64,000 bases of DNA from Domibacillus enclensis. Its GTDB lineage: Bacteria; Bacillota; Bacilli; Bacillales; Domibacillaceae. Under the pieces are notes generated by a model. It searched no databases. It was not told where the DNA came from and was given only the letters and a program-made list of their open reading frames with translations. The stretch spans positions 620,001-684,000 of the forward strand of contig NZ_FTLX01000001.1 in the NCBI RefSeq assembly GCF_900156125.1, in the 5' to 3' direction. The position numbers and the translations under genes are program-made. Below are positions 1 through 10,084 of the stretch, piece by piece (the stretch's first letter is position 1; each line of letters opens with the position of its first letter).

Positions 1-17
1 ATTCTTTTAAATTCATT

Positions 18-2345
18 TCACTTGTTCCTCCCTATGTGCACAGGCTCCTGCATCCACCCATCTAGAATGGCTTTTAGTTCCCGGTAAGATGAATAAACAA
101 GCTTTTGTTCGAGGTCAAATTGCGTTTGTTTTCTGACATACGCAGGCGACTCGCTCAAATCACGCTTGTCCGCATCCTTTTGCACTTCAATCTTTCCATC
201 GTTTAGTTTAACAAATCCAAGCTCAAAAAACACCTTTGACATAAAGCGGATTGATTCATACGGCCACCGCTGCTTTTTCGCCAGCAGCTCTCCATGCTGC
301 TTAATATCAAACACGCCTTTTTTCAACAAAAAGCCGTAATACCATTTGAATTGTTCGCGTGTAGGCATGGCGCTGAAAAAGTGACTTTCTTCTGTCCGAA
401 AGTGAGCATAAACACGGGCAGGTTCTTTTCCTGCAAACAGTGCCTTCATGAACAGTTCGTTTTCCGGTAAGTTAAGGAGCACGACATTTTGATGGTCGAT
501 CTCCACCTCTGCCGCTTCCTCTTCTGACTGAAGCCATACGATGGATGGATCCGCTGTTTTTTCAAATGAAAGGGCTCTTTTTGGTTCAGGCACGTCCTTG
601 AACCAGTGCAGATGGCTTTTGCCGCCTCTCATATCAAAAAGCTGACATTCATCCACTTTCATATCACGCAGCATCATTTGCGGCCGGCGCATATTATTCC
701 ATTCGTTAATGGATAATTCGCCAACGACCGAAACCTGGGCTGTTTTCGCAATCTGATCCGCATAATCGCCCATTCCGAAGCCGACGCTGTCAATCGTCTT
801 TCCGTCCTGTTCAAAAGCAGCTTTTAAATGCGTTTGATTGGCGCCGATCTTTTTCATGGAGGCAATCTGGGCATCCCGGATCACAAAAAGCGGCTTCGGA
901 TTGTTCATGCCAAAAGGAGCCAGCTTCTGAAGCGCCTCGATGCTTTGAACGGATATATCGTTGACGGACGCTTCCCCATCTATTTGAACAATTGGCGTAA
1001 AATCCTCTTCTGTCAGCGTTTCATTCGCAATCTTCACCATTCGGGCTCTCAGTTCATCTACATCTTGTATGGACAACGTCATACCTGCGGCCATTGGATG
1101 CCCGCCAAAATGAGGCAAAATATCCCGGCAGGTCGATAGGCTCTTAAACAAATCAAATCCTTTAATGCTGCGGGCCGATCCTTTGGCGATGCCTTTTTCC
1201 GAATCAAACCCAAGCACAATGGCCGGCCGATAAAACATATCCGTCAGCCGGGAGGCAACGATTCCGACAACACCCGGATTCCAGCCTTCCTTCCCGACGA
1301 TAATGACCGGGTAGTCCTCCGGCGGGTAATCGCGGGTCACGATGTCAATCGCTTCTTTTGCCATTTCGTTTACGATCGTCTGGCGCTCTTTGTTCATCGC
1401 ATCAATTTCTTCCGCAAGCATAAGCGCTTCTTCCGCGTCCTCTGTCAGCATCAGCTCCGCAGCGGGTCCGGCATCATCCAGCCTTCCTGCCGCATTAATG
1501 CGCGGCCCAATCATAAAGCCGACCGTTTCCTCGTTAATGGAAGACTGCTCTGTGCCCGTTTGCTTGCAGAGTGCGACAATTCCTGCCCGCTCTGACTGCC
1601 GAAGCGCCCGAATGCCTTTTTTCGCAAGCAAACGGTTTTCTCCATTTAAGGGAACTAAATCGGCAATGGTCCCGATGGCGGCTAAATCAAGCAGGTGCTC
1701 CGGCACGTGTCCGTATAACGCCTGCGCTACTTTAAACGCGACGCCTACACCCGCGAGATACTTAAACGGATAGGAACCGTCCGGGTGGTTCGGGTGAATT
1801 ATCGCCAGCGCATCCGGCAGCTCGGGACCCGGCTCATGGTGGTCGGTAATAATTAAATCGATGCCGATTTCTTTTGCTACACTTGCTTCATGGACACCGG
1901 AAATACCCGTATCCACCGTGATAATCAGCCCGAATCCTTGTTCCTTCGCATGACGAAAAGCCGGCTCATTCGGGCCATACCCTTCCGTAAACCGGTTTGG
2001 AATATAATAATCCGCCGTAACACCAAAATCCCGCAGTGCTGTAAGCATGACCGATGTACTGCTGACACCATCCGCATCATAGTCGCCAAAAACGAGAACA
2101 GGTTCCTCCTGTTCCTTCGCCTGCTGAATACGGTGAATGGCCTTGTCCATATCTTTTAATAAGTAAGGATCATGCAGCTCGGTTTCTTCATCGAATAAAA
2201 ACGCTTTTGCGTCGTGAACATCCGTTATGCCGCGTCCCAGCAAAAGGGATGCAGCCAGCGGACTCGTGCCCACTTCTTCCGCAAACGCTTTACTTTTCAC
2301 CTGGTCCACTTCTTTCACAGACCAGCGCATTTTTGGTTTCAGCAT
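18..2345 (-). CDS. recJ: Single-stranded-DNA-specific exonuclease RecJ
   Basis: RecJ degrades single-stranded DNA 5' to 3' in the cytoplasm during RecF-pathway recombination and repair. The DHH phosphoesterase signature is visible: VFGDYDADG near residue 90, VDTG near 148 and TDHH near 171, with a C-terminal DHHA1 glycine motif (GGHPMAAGM). The extra C-terminal domain makes it about 775 residues, usual for Bacillus RecJ. A GTG at 2354 is in frame, but ATG at 2345 (MLKPKMRW) is preferred because GGGGTG lies 6 nt upstream and the N terminus then matches relatives. It follows the lapA-domain gene as in B. subtilis (yrvD-yrvE), but a repeat-like element separates the two here. Confidence 0.97.
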   Translation of the reverse strand: MLKPKMRWSVKEVDQVKSKAFAEEVGTSPLAASLLLGRGITDVHDAKAFLFDEETELHDPYLLKDMDKAIHRIQQAKEQEEPVLVFGDYDADGVSSTSVMLTALRDFGVTADYYIPNRFTEGYGPNEPAFRHAKEQGFGLIITVDTGISGVHEASVAKEIGIDLIITDHHEPGPELPDALAIIHPNHPDGSYPFKYLAGVGVAFKVAQALYGHVPEHLLDLAAIGTIADLVPLNGENRLLAKKGIRALRQSERAGIVALCKQTGTEQSSINEETVGFMIGPRINAAGRLDDAGPAAELMLTEDAEEALMLAEEIDAMNKERQTIVNEMAKEAIDIVTRDYPPEDYPVIIVGKEGWNPGVVGIVASRLTDMFYRPAIVLGFDSEKGIAKGSARSIKGFDLFKSLSTCRDILPHFGGHPMAAGMTLSIQDVDELRARMVKIANETLTEEDFTPIVQIDGEASVNDISVQSIEALQKLAPFGMNNPKPLFVIRDAQIASMKKIGANQTHLKAAFEQDGKTIDSVGFGMGDYADQIAKTAQVSVVGELSINEWNNMRRPQMMLRDMKVDECQLFDMRGGKSHLHWFKDVPEPKRALSFEKTADPSIVWLQSEEEAAEVEIDHQNVVLLNLPENELFMKALFAGKEPARVYAHFRTEESHFFSAMPTREQFKWYYGFLLKKGVFDIKQHGELLAKKQRWPYESIRFMSKVFFELGFVKLNDGKIEVQKDADKRDLSESPAYVRKQTQFDLEQKLVYSSYRELKAILDGWMQEPVHIGRNK

Positions 2346-2368
2346 ATCTTTCACCCCATAACGTACTT

Positions 2369-2397
2369 ATTATACGGTTCACCGATTTAAAAAACAA
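2369..2397 (-). promoter_or_regulatory. recJ promoter candidate
   Basis: On the minus strand a perfect TATAAT (2369-2374) is preceded by a 17-bp spacer and TTGTTT (2392-2397), about 25 bp before the recJ start. It lies just outside the repeat element at 2413-2717, so recJ keeps its own sigma-A-type promoter. The -35 box is only a partial match. Confidence 0.6.
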
Positions 2398-2412
2398 CCA
2401 AGAAAAAACCAG

Positions 2413-2717
2413 GTGTTGAAAAAGAATATGTCAATGAAAAGCAGGTGACTACTTCTCTTTTTCAAAGCGACTGTGCTTGCACGAACACAGTTCGGGCGGA
2501 GAGATGCCGGCGAAGACTTCAGTGGGACGAGCGGACAGGCTGAAACAGCCACGGTTTTTAGGCTGGTTCAGCGTTCGCCCCACAGAAAAGCGGAGCCGGC
2601 AGCCCGGAGCCCCTGAATCTTCTTTTGTAGAAAAACCAGGCCATTCCTTTGCTCTAAAAAATAGAACAATCTTAAAAAGACAGTTAAGATTCTCTTGACA
2701 CGTTGGTTTTTCAACAC
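2413..2717. mobile_element. MITE-like non-coding element with terminal inverted repeats
   Basis: The 403-bp gap between recJ and the LapA-domain gene holds no convincing gene. It is bounded by perfect 11-bp inverted repeats, GTGTTGAAAAA at 2413-2423 and TTTTTCAACAC at 2707-2717. These are flanked by a 12-bp direct repeat, AGAAAAAACCAG, at 2401-2412 and 2719-2730, which looks like a target-site duplication. The core is GC-rich and folds into a long imperfect hairpin (2522-2583). There is no transposase, so any movement would need one in trans. The short reading frame inside has no recognisable product. Family membership cannot be tested here. Confidence 0.65.
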
Positions 2718-2718
2718 T

Positions 2719-2757
2719 AGAAAAAACCAGCTGCCCTCATTGGACAGCTGGTTTCAT
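2719..2757 (-). terminator. Rho-independent terminator of the LapA-domain gene
   Basis: On the minus strand AAACCAGCTG and CAGCTGGTTT form a stem with an 11-nt loop, followed by a run of T. It starts directly after the stop codon at 2758. The T run (2721-2726) is part of the 12-bp direct repeat flanking the neighbouring element, so that element appears to have inserted at the terminator tail. Confidence 0.8.
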
Positions 2758-3090
2758 TTAATCTCCATCCGGTGCCAATCGAGTGGAATCTGCAGATGGC
2801 ATGATTCCTTCACGATGTTCAACCTTCAGTTCATCCATTTCCTTTTTTAATTGTTCATTTTGGCGGATCAATTCTTTGTTCTGACGCTTAAGCGCCATTG
2901 TCCGGAACAAGCTGAACATAAAGATGGCCAGCCCGCCCATTAAAACGGAAAATAGAATAACAAGAATGAGCGGCCACTGAGCGGAACCAAAAGCATAGTT
3001 CACGGTCACCGGGTCCACGTTGATCACAGCAAAAAGTGCAATGACAAGCGCAAATAGTAAGCCTAAAATAAGTGCTGTTTGTGTTTTCAT
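2758..3090 (-). CDS. LapA-domain (DUF1049) membrane protein
   Basis: A 110-residue membrane protein with two hydrophobic segments, at about residues 5-28 and 39-65, separated by NVDPVTVNYAFG, which is typical of the LapA/DUF1049 family. A charged, probably coiled-coil cytoplasmic tail follows (about 68-95). In enterobacteria LapA acts in envelope assembly control; no role is established in Bacillus. It occupies the yrvD position upstream of recJ. The start is supported by GGAGGG 8 nt upstream. It has its own terminator. Confidence 0.85.
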   Translation of the reverse strand: MKTQTALILGLLFALVIALFAVINVDPVTVNYAFGSAQWPLILVILFSVLMGGLAIFMFSLFRTMALKRQNKELIRQNEQLKKEMDELKVEHREGIMPSADSTRLAPDGD

Positions 3091-3218
3091 CTAATTTCCC
3101 TCCTTACCTGCCCTTTCTTTTCCCTTTTTTCTTGCGCCATTAAACATTTCCGAACACTTCATCCTTGAATTTTTAAAGAATAAGGGTCACGATAAGAAAA
3201 AAAGAAAGCAGGAATCAC

Positions 3219-4262
3219 ATGCAGCGTTATTACGTCGACGTTATCCAGGGCCGGGGCAGCTATTATGACCTTGGTCTGCTAGCCGGCCAACAGTTAAAGG
3301 CCTCCGCTTTGTTTTCCGTTCACCAAAATCGGCGAAAAAAATCAATTCGATCTTATGAGATTGACTTTCAGCAGGTGAAAGAATACTTCCGTACCTATGC
3401 GCCAGTGATGTGGGAGGAATTTGAAGGGTTAGCCGAAGCGCTCGACTGGCCACTATATGACGTTGTTCATGAGTACAGCGGTTTTCAAGCAGATGATGTG
3501 AACAGTGGCTGCTCAGCGATGATGAGCGGCGGCATCTTTGCCCGAAACTATGACTTCCACCCGAAAACGTATGAAGGCCGCTTGCTTCTCTGGCAGCCCG
3601 ATCACGGGTATGCCTCTGTCGGCATTAGCGGGCGGATGGTTGGGCGGATTGACGGCATGAATGAACAGGGACTGGTCATCGGCTTTCATTTCGTGAACAG
3701 GCGCCGGGCTGAGGATGGCTTCACGTGCAGCGTTATTGCCCGGATGGTTCTTGATTCGTGTGCGACAACTGAAGAAGCCATTTCCCTTCTGTCTGCTATT
3801 CCGCACCGTCATTCCTTTAACTACTCTCTTTACGATGCCTCCCTGCAAAGCGCAGTTGTGGAAGCATCTCCAAGGGGTATACATGTGAACCGGAACGCCT
3901 CTGCCTGCGCCAATCATTTTTCATCGGAGCAGCTGACAACGGAAAACCGGTACCATACCGTCGAATCCAACGAACGAATTCGTTTGCTTCAGCAGTATGC
4001 CGATGCTGAACTGGATGCAGCACGTGCGTATGAAACCTTTAACAACCCGGTTCACGGCATTTTCAAGAAAAAATACAGCAGCTGGTCCGGAACCTTGCAC
4101 ACCACCGTGTACGACCCGCAAAACCTGCAGGTGCTCGTCGGAATCGGCGAATCCGCCCGCCCCCTGCCGATTGATTTTAAAGAGTGGCTTGCCGGCAATC
4201 GGCTCCCGGTTACCCGGCTGTTCGGAGAGATAGATACAGCGGAAAAATTTGTTCATATGTAA
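3219..4262 (+). CDS. C45-type autoproteolytic acyltransferase/hydrolase
   Basis: A 347-residue protein resembling acyl-CoA:6-aminopenicillanate acyltransferase and related Ntn hydrolases. In this fold an internal cysteine becomes the N-terminal nucleophile after self-cleavage. The candidate is Cys98 in NSGCSAMM, followed by FARNYDF (about 107-113), which matches the conserved Arg/Asn-x-Asp segment after the nucleophile. It has no signal peptide, so it is probably cytoplasmic. The substrate is unknown; amide or lactam hydrolysis or acyl transfer are the family possibilities. It is one of the few plus-strand genes here, read from its own start with AGGAATC upstream, and is not in an operon. Confidence 0.8.
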   Translation: MQRYYVDVIQGRGSYYDLGLLAGQQLKASALFSVHQNRRKKSIRSYEIDFQQVKEYFRTYAPVMWEEFEGLAEALDWPLYDVVHEYSGFQADDVNSGCSAMMSGGIFARNYDFHPKTYEGRLLLWQPDHGYASVGISGRMVGRIDGMNEQGLVIGFHFVNRRRAEDGFTCSVIARMVLDSCATTEEAISLLSAIPHRHSFNYSLYDASLQSAVVEASPRGIHVNRNASACANHFSSEQLTTENRYHTVESNERIRLLQQYADAELDAARAYETFNNPVHGIFKKKYSSWSGTLHTTVYDPQNLQVLVGIGESARPLPIDFKEWLAGNRLPVTRLFGEIDTAEKFVHM

Positions 4263-4294
4263 AAAAAGCGCCCGGCTATGCCGGACGCTTTTTC
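4262..4294. terminator. Bidirectional terminator between the C45 gene and secDF
   Basis: A GC-rich stem (GCGCCCGGC, TAT loop, GCCGGACGC with one mismatch) is flanked by A and T runs. It therefore ends both the plus-strand hydrolase gene and the minus-strand secDF. Confidence 0.85.
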
Positions 4295-6556
4295 TTATAC
4301 TTGAAGCTCGTCTGTATTTGTTTTCTTTTCTTTATACGTAATGAGCTTGCCTTTTTTCTTCAGCTCTTTCTTTTTCCAGATCAGCCATAGCTGCGCGGCG
4401 ATGAAGATCGATGAATAGGCGCCTCCGATTAAGCCGACCAAAAGAGCAATCGAGAAGTTTAAAATGGAGGTGCTTCCGAGAATGATCAAGGCAATGACCG
4501 CGATCACGACGGTTAAAACGGTGTTGATTGACCGCGCCAGTGTCTGGCGGATACTTTTGTTTACAATCATATCAAGCTGCTCAGGTTCTGTGATTTTCTT
4601 TGCTTTCACCATGTTTTCACGAACCCGGTCAAACGTTACGATCGTATCATTGATCGAATAACCGACAATAGTCAGAACAGCGGCAATGAATGTAATGTCG
4701 ACCTCCAAACGGGTCAGGCTGAAGAACGCAATGATGAAAAACACATCATGAAGCAGCGCGACAACGGATGCGACACCCATGTACAGCTCAAAACGGAATG
4801 CGACATACAAAATGATGCCAATCGCAGCAATGACCAGCGCCTTGACGGCATTTTTCGCTAATTCTTTGCCGACCACCGGCGATACGGTGCTAACATTCGG
4901 CTCTGTGCCGAATACATCATTTAAGCTTGCTTTAATTTCGGCAATTTCCTGCTGGTTCAGTGCTTCGTCAAAGCGGGCAGACGCAACATTCTGGTTGTCG
5001 CCGCCAAGTGTTACATTGACATCATAGCCGAGTGTATCCAGCTCCGCTTCAACCGCTTCCTCTGTTAACGGCTCGTTTGACAGAAGCTCCATGCGCGAGC
5101 CGCTTGAAAAATCGATGCCGAGATTTAATCGGAACACCGCCAGAACAATCATGCCCGCGACAATCGCCACCGCCGAAAACGCAAACAGCTTTTTGTGCGG
5201 CTTGACAAAGTCCAGCTTGTCAAATTTCGTCGGAAGATCCAGGGCATCGTACCCTTCTTCGATCGGATGAATGTCTTTTTTCTTAACGCCGAACCAGCCA
5301 GGCTTGTTGTTCAGCCAGTTGCTTTTCACAAGCAGGCTCATCAACACCCTTGCTCCCCAAATTGCGGTCACAAAACTAACCAAAATACTAATAATGAGCG
5401 TCGTCGCAAATCCTTTTACCGAGCTTGTGCCAAAGTAAAAAAGCACGCTGCCGGCAAGCAGTGTCGTCAAGTTGGCATCTACGACAGTCAAGAAGGCATT
5501 GCTGCTTCCTGTTTTAAACGCGGATTTAATCGGACGGCCAATCTTGATTTCTTCGCGGACACGCTCCGCCGTAATAATATTCGCATCCACTGCCATCCCC
5601 ACACCGAGAATAAGCGCGGCAATGCCCGGCAGTGTCATTACTGCATTAATCAAGTCAAAAAGAAGCAGTGTCAGATAAAGGAAAACGGACAGCGTAATGA
5701 CCGCTATAATACCCGGTAAACGGTAGTATAAAATCATAAACAAGAAAATAATCGCAATCCCGACGATACCAGCCAGGACGGTTTCATTTAACGCCTGCTC
5801 CCCGAACTGTGCACCAACAGAGGTTGAGTAGATTTCATTCAGCTTCACCGGCAGCGCACCCGCATCAAGCAAAGCGGCCAAATCCTGCGCTTCCTCAACG
5901 GTAAAGCTTCCGGTAATCGTGACATCTGTAGTGTTAAACACTTCATCTACATTCGGTGCAGATAAAAATTTCGGATTTTCTTTTTGCACTTCTTCCGCAA
6001 ACGAATCAACGCCTTCTTCAAAATCAAGCCAGATAACCAGCTGATTGTTCGGCGCCATTGCGACTATTTTTTCGGTCACTTCTTTGAATTTATCACTGTC
6101 TTTTAATTTAACCGCTACATTGGGCTGGCCTGTTTCCGTAAAGGACTGTTCTGCTCCCCCTTCGACAAGGTCGCTTCCGTCCATCATTAAATTATCGTTC
6201 ACATCACGGAAAGAAAGGTTCGCCTGTGTAGACAGCAGGCTTCTTGCTTGCGCCTGGTCTTGAATTCCGGCCAGCTGCACACGAATACGGTTGCCTTCTT
6301 CTACTTGAATACTCGGCTCGCTGACACCAAGGGCATTAATACGCCGATCTAATGCTTGAGTGGTGTCAGTTACAGTACTTTCTGTAATTTCCTGTCCTTT
6401 TTGTGCAGGTTCCACTTCATAAAGAACTTCAAAGCCCCCCTGCAAATCAAGGCCAAGCTTAATATTTTTGACGATATCGCCCGCAGTTACGCCCATTGCG
6501 CCAAACAGCATGACAACAATAAGCAAAAACGCAACGATCCGGCTCCGTTTTACCAT
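4295..6556 (-). CDS. secDF: Protein translocase SecDF fusion
   Basis: A fused SecD-SecF membrane subunit (753 residues) that uses the proton gradient to help the Sec channel release exported proteins. The SecD half begins with a membrane helix and the LGLDLQGG motif (about 34-41), then a large external domain, then membrane helices. The SecF half starts near residue 450 and repeats the pattern with LGIDFSSG. Fusion into one chain is usual in Bacillus. Its downstream neighbour is convergent. The upstream gene is comN, as in B. subtilis, but a terminator-like hairpin lies between them. Confidence 0.97.
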   Translation of the reverse strand: MVKRSRIVAFLLIVVMLFGAMGVTAGDIVKNIKLGLDLQGGFEVLYEVEPAQKGQEITESTVTDTTQALDRRINALGVSEPSIQVEEGNRIRVQLAGIQDQAQARSLLSTQANLSFRDVNDNLMMDGSDLVEGGAEQSFTETGQPNVAVKLKDSDKFKEVTEKIVAMAPNNQLVIWLDFEEGVDSFAEEVQKENPKFLSAPNVDEVFNTTDVTITGSFTVEEAQDLAALLDAGALPVKLNEIYSTSVGAQFGEQALNETVLAGIVGIAIIFLFMILYYRLPGIIAVITLSVFLYLTLLLFDLINAVMTLPGIAALILGVGMAVDANIITAERVREEIKIGRPIKSAFKTGSSNAFLTVVDANLTTLLAGSVLFYFGTSSVKGFATTLIISILVSFVTAIWGARVLMSLLVKSNWLNNKPGWFGVKKKDIHPIEEGYDALDLPTKFDKLDFVKPHKKLFAFSAVAIVAGMIVLAVFRLNLGIDFSSGSRMELLSNEPLTEEAVEAELDTLGYDVNVTLGGDNQNVASARFDEALNQQEIAEIKASLNDVFGTEPNVSTVSPVVGKELAKNAVKALVIAAIGIILYVAFRFELYMGVASVVALLHDVFFIIAFFSLTRLEVDITFIAAVLTIVGYSINDTIVTFDRVRENMVKAKKITEPEQLDMIVNKSIRQTLARSINTVLTVVIAVIALIILGSTSILNFSIALLVGLIGGAYSSIFIAAQLWLIWKKKELKKKGKLITYKEKKTNTDELQV

Positions 6557-6596
6557 TCTTCATTCCCACTCCTTATTGTATGTAAAAAACCAGTTG

Positions 6597-6629
6597 ATAA
6601 AAAAAATTCCGGTAACGAATACCAGAATT
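6597..6629 (-). terminator. Terminator of comN
   Basis: On the minus strand AATTCTGGTA and TACCGGAATT form a stem with a 5-nt loop, followed by about eight T. It lies between comN and secDF and suggests that secDF is transcribed mainly from its own promoter. Confidence 0.75.
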
Positions 6630-6673
6630 CCTCAGCAATACCCATTATGAATGAGAAAAAACAGACTGTCAAT

Positions 6674-6994
6674 TTACTCACGGTCTTTCGGACGGTCGAA
6701 TAAAGCGTCAAGTTCGTCATCTGATAACGGCGCTCCCCACTGAGGCGTTTTAAACGCAGCCACCTGTGTATAATTCATATAATCACCGGGCTTCACCGAT
6801 AAAATGTCCCCCACCAGACGAGCGAATGTCCGCTCTTCATCTGTTTTTTTCCACTTCTTTTTCAGCAGGCATTCCCAGAGCGTTGAAACATTCGCTGAAT
6901 CATATCCATACAGTCTAAATTCTTCCACTTTACTGATTAATGCCGGCAGCAGTCGTTCGTAATGTACAGCGTATGGATGATTTTCCATTGTCAA
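6674..6994 (-). CDS. comN: Post-transcriptional regulator ComN
   Basis: A 106-residue soluble protein matching the ComN/YrzD family, which in B. subtilis affects comE mRNA and associates with division sites and poles through Min proteins. The family features seen are an N-terminal helical region with YERLLPALISKVEEF, a central segment rich in Lys and Trp, and the YMNYTQVAAFKTPQW region. Its position between secDF and spoVB is the same as in B. subtilis, which strengthens the call. A regulator first linked to competence is of note given the large pilus locus in this window, but no direct link can be drawn. Confidence 0.85.
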   Translation of the reverse strand: MTMENHPYAVHYERLLPALISKVEEFRLYGYDSANVSTLWECLLKKKWKKTDEERTFARLVGDILSVKPGDYMNYTQVAAFKTPQWGAPLSDDELDALFDRPKDRE

Positions 6995-7087
6995 AGCCCC
7001 CTGTCATGCTCGTCCCTTTTCTGACATATACCTCATTATACAATATTTTCTGTACAATTACTTTTTTCAAAAAAGGACGGTGGCAGG

Positions 7088-8602
7088 TTGTCGTCATTTA
7101 TGAAAGGAACGATGTGGCTGGCCGGCGCCATTTTCCTTGTGAAAATTCTCGGTTTTATTAACCGCATGGTGATCGCCCGGTTTATTGGCGAAGAAGGCGT
7201 GGGGCTGTATATGGCTGTGTTCCCGACGTTTATTTTAATTGTGACAGCCGTTCAGTTCGGGCTGCCGGTTGCCGTAACCAGAAGTGTTGCTGCAGCCGAA
7301 AACAATACACAGCGAAAACACATTTTATGTACGACACTTTTCATTACGGTTTCTTTGTCCGCTCTTTTCACGCCGCTTTTATGTATTCTTGCGCCGTATT
7401 TAGCTGAGAGCCTGTTTCATGACCCGCGGGCTGCACTGCCGCTGTATGCCATCGCCCCCTCTATTCCGATCATTGCGGTTTCCTCCATTATGAGGGGCTA
7501 TCTGCACGGAAGGATGAACATGAAGCCCGCCGCTATCTCTCAGCTCATTGAACAGATTGTCCGGATTGGGCTTATTCTTTTTACCGGGCGAATGCTTGTC
7601 CCGTACGGAATTGAATATGCCGCCGCTGGAGCAATGGCAGCCGCTTCAGCCGGCGAGCTTGCTTCGCTTTTGTATCTTTCCGCCGCTTTCCGTTCCGAGT
7701 GGAAAAAGATACGCAAGTGGCCCGGCAGGCGGACGAGCCGGGCGCTTTCAAAAGAGCTGTCTGAAACGGCGCTTCCGGCAGTCGGCAGCCGGTTAATCGG
7801 CTCCGGTGCCTGGTTTTTAGAGCCGATTGTGGTGGTCAAAAGCCTTGCTATCGCAGGTCTTGCATCAAACGAAGCGATGAAGGAATACGGCATTTTAACC
7901 GGCTATGCCCTGCCGCTCATGTTTTTGCCTTCATTTTTAACGGTCGCTCTTTCCTCGTCTCTCGTCCCGGATATTAGCGAAGCGTTCAGCCGAAAACAGC
8001 TGAGCCGTATTGCTCTGCGGATCAACGAGTCGATCCGGTTTTGCTTGTTTTCAGGGGGCTTTGCTGTCATTGTGCTTTTTCTTTTTTCCGACACGCTGAT
8101 GCTCGTCATGTATCATACGAAAAAGGGGGCGGATTTAATTCAGCTGATGGCGCCCTTTTTCCTGCTGTATTACTGTCAGGGTCCTCTGCAAGCCGTTCTG
8201 CAGGCGCTGAATTTGTCCCGTGCAGCCATGCTGAACAGCTTTTACGGAGCAGCCATTAAATTATCAATTATCTTTCTGCTTTCCAGCCAGCCTTTATTCG
8301 GTATACGCGGCACAGCCATCGCGATTGCGGCCAGCATTACACTCGTGACCCTTCTTCACACAGCGTCGATGCTGAGGGCAGTTCCGTTTCGTTTGCAGTA
8401 CGGCTTATATGCAAAGGTGGCGTTGCTGCTTACGTTTACCTTTCTGGCTGCCCAGCAGTTTCTTCCTTTTCTCGAGCGCAATACCGCTCTGTATTTAGGC
8501 GGCGGCATAACAGGCTGTCTGCTCGTTTATGCAGCCGGTGCGGTTGTGCTCGGCATTTTGACCAAAAGGGACGCTTCCCTGTTCCTTTTTTGGAGACATT
8601 AA
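7088..8602 (+). CDS. spoVB: Stage V sporulation protein B, lipid flippase family
   Basis: A polytopic membrane protein (504 residues, about 14 hydrophobic segments) of the MOP/MurJ-like superfamily. In Bacillus SpoVB is needed for spore cortex formation, probably moving lipid-linked peptidoglycan precursor across the outer forespore membrane. The N terminus KGTMWLAGAIFLVKILGF and the following FIGEEGVGLY are family hallmarks. A TTG start is chosen because AAGGACGGTGG precedes it; the ATG four codons later (7100) has no good ribosome site. It is divergent from comN, as in B. subtilis. Confidence 0.93.
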   Translation: MSSFMKGTMWLAGAIFLVKILGFINRMVIARFIGEEGVGLYMAVFPTFILIVTAVQFGLPVAVTRSVAAAENNTQRKHILCTTLFITVSLSALFTPLLCILAPYLAESLFHDPRAALPLYAIAPSIPIIAVSSIMRGYLHGRMNMKPAAISQLIEQIVRIGLILFTGRMLVPYGIEYAAAGAMAAASAGELASLLYLSAAFRSEWKKIRKWPGRRTSRALSKELSETALPAVGSRLIGSGAWFLEPIVVVKSLAIAGLASNEAMKEYGILTGYALPLMFLPSFLTVALSSSLVPDISEAFSRKQLSRIALRINESIRFCLFSGGFAVIVLFLFSDTLMLVMYHTKKGADLIQLMAPFFLLYYCQGPLQAVLQALNLSRAAMLNSFYGAAIKLSIIFLLSSQPLFGIRGTAIAIAASITLVTLLHTASMLRAVPFRLQYGLYAKVALLLTFTFLAAQQFLPFLERNTALYLGGGITGCLLVYAAGAVVLGILTKRDASLFLFWRH

Positions 8603-8637
8603 AAAAAATCCCCCGATGATTCGGAGGATTTCTTCAT
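8603..8637. terminator. Bidirectional terminator between spoVB and yajC
   Basis: AATCCCCCGA and TCGGAGGATT form a stem with a short loop, with A before and T after. It sits between the two convergent stop codons. Confidence 0.8.
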
Positions 8638-8638
8638 T

Positions 8639-8908
8639 TTATAAAGTGCCTTTATCGACGACATCACGTACCGCTGAACGGTCGAATGTCAGGCGTGTGC
8701 CATCGCCGACAACGATTGTAATCGTCGTTTCATCAGATGATTCGATCATGCCATGTAGGCCGCCGATCGTGACGATTTTATCACCTTTTTGCAAGTTGTT
8801 TTGCATTTCCATTACTGTACGCTGGCGTTTTCGCTGCGGACGGATCAACAGGAAATAAAACAACGCAAACATGACAATCAGCGGGAGAAATTGTGCTAAA
8901 GCTTCCAT
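8639..8908 (-). CDS. yajC: Preprotein translocase accessory subunit YajC
   Basis: A small 89-residue membrane protein with a single N-terminal helix (about 7-24, ending FLLIRPQRKR) and a soluble beta-rich tail containing GDKIVTIGGLHG, diagnostic of YajC. It associates with SecDF in the Sec translocon. It lies just downstream of tgt, 36 bp away, probably in the queA-tgt-yajC operon. Confidence 0.96.
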   Translation of the reverse strand: MEALAQFLPLIVMFALFYFLLIRPQRKRQRTVMEMQNNLQKGDKIVTIGGLHGMIESSDETTITIVVGDGTRLTFDRSAVRDVVDKGTL

Positions 8909-8944
8909 TCTATTTCTTCACTCCTTTCCAAAAACAGAACAACG

Positions 8945-10084
<1,140 letters not shown>

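Noticed and set aside
1342-1773. 143-codon Ser/Ala-rich frame opposite recJ
   Set aside because: Antisense shadow of recJ with biased composition typical of reverse-frame reading.
2477-2698. 73-codon plus-strand frame in the recJ-lapA gap
   Set aside because: It lies wholly inside the MITE-like element, covers its hairpin core, and has no ribosome site or recognisable product.
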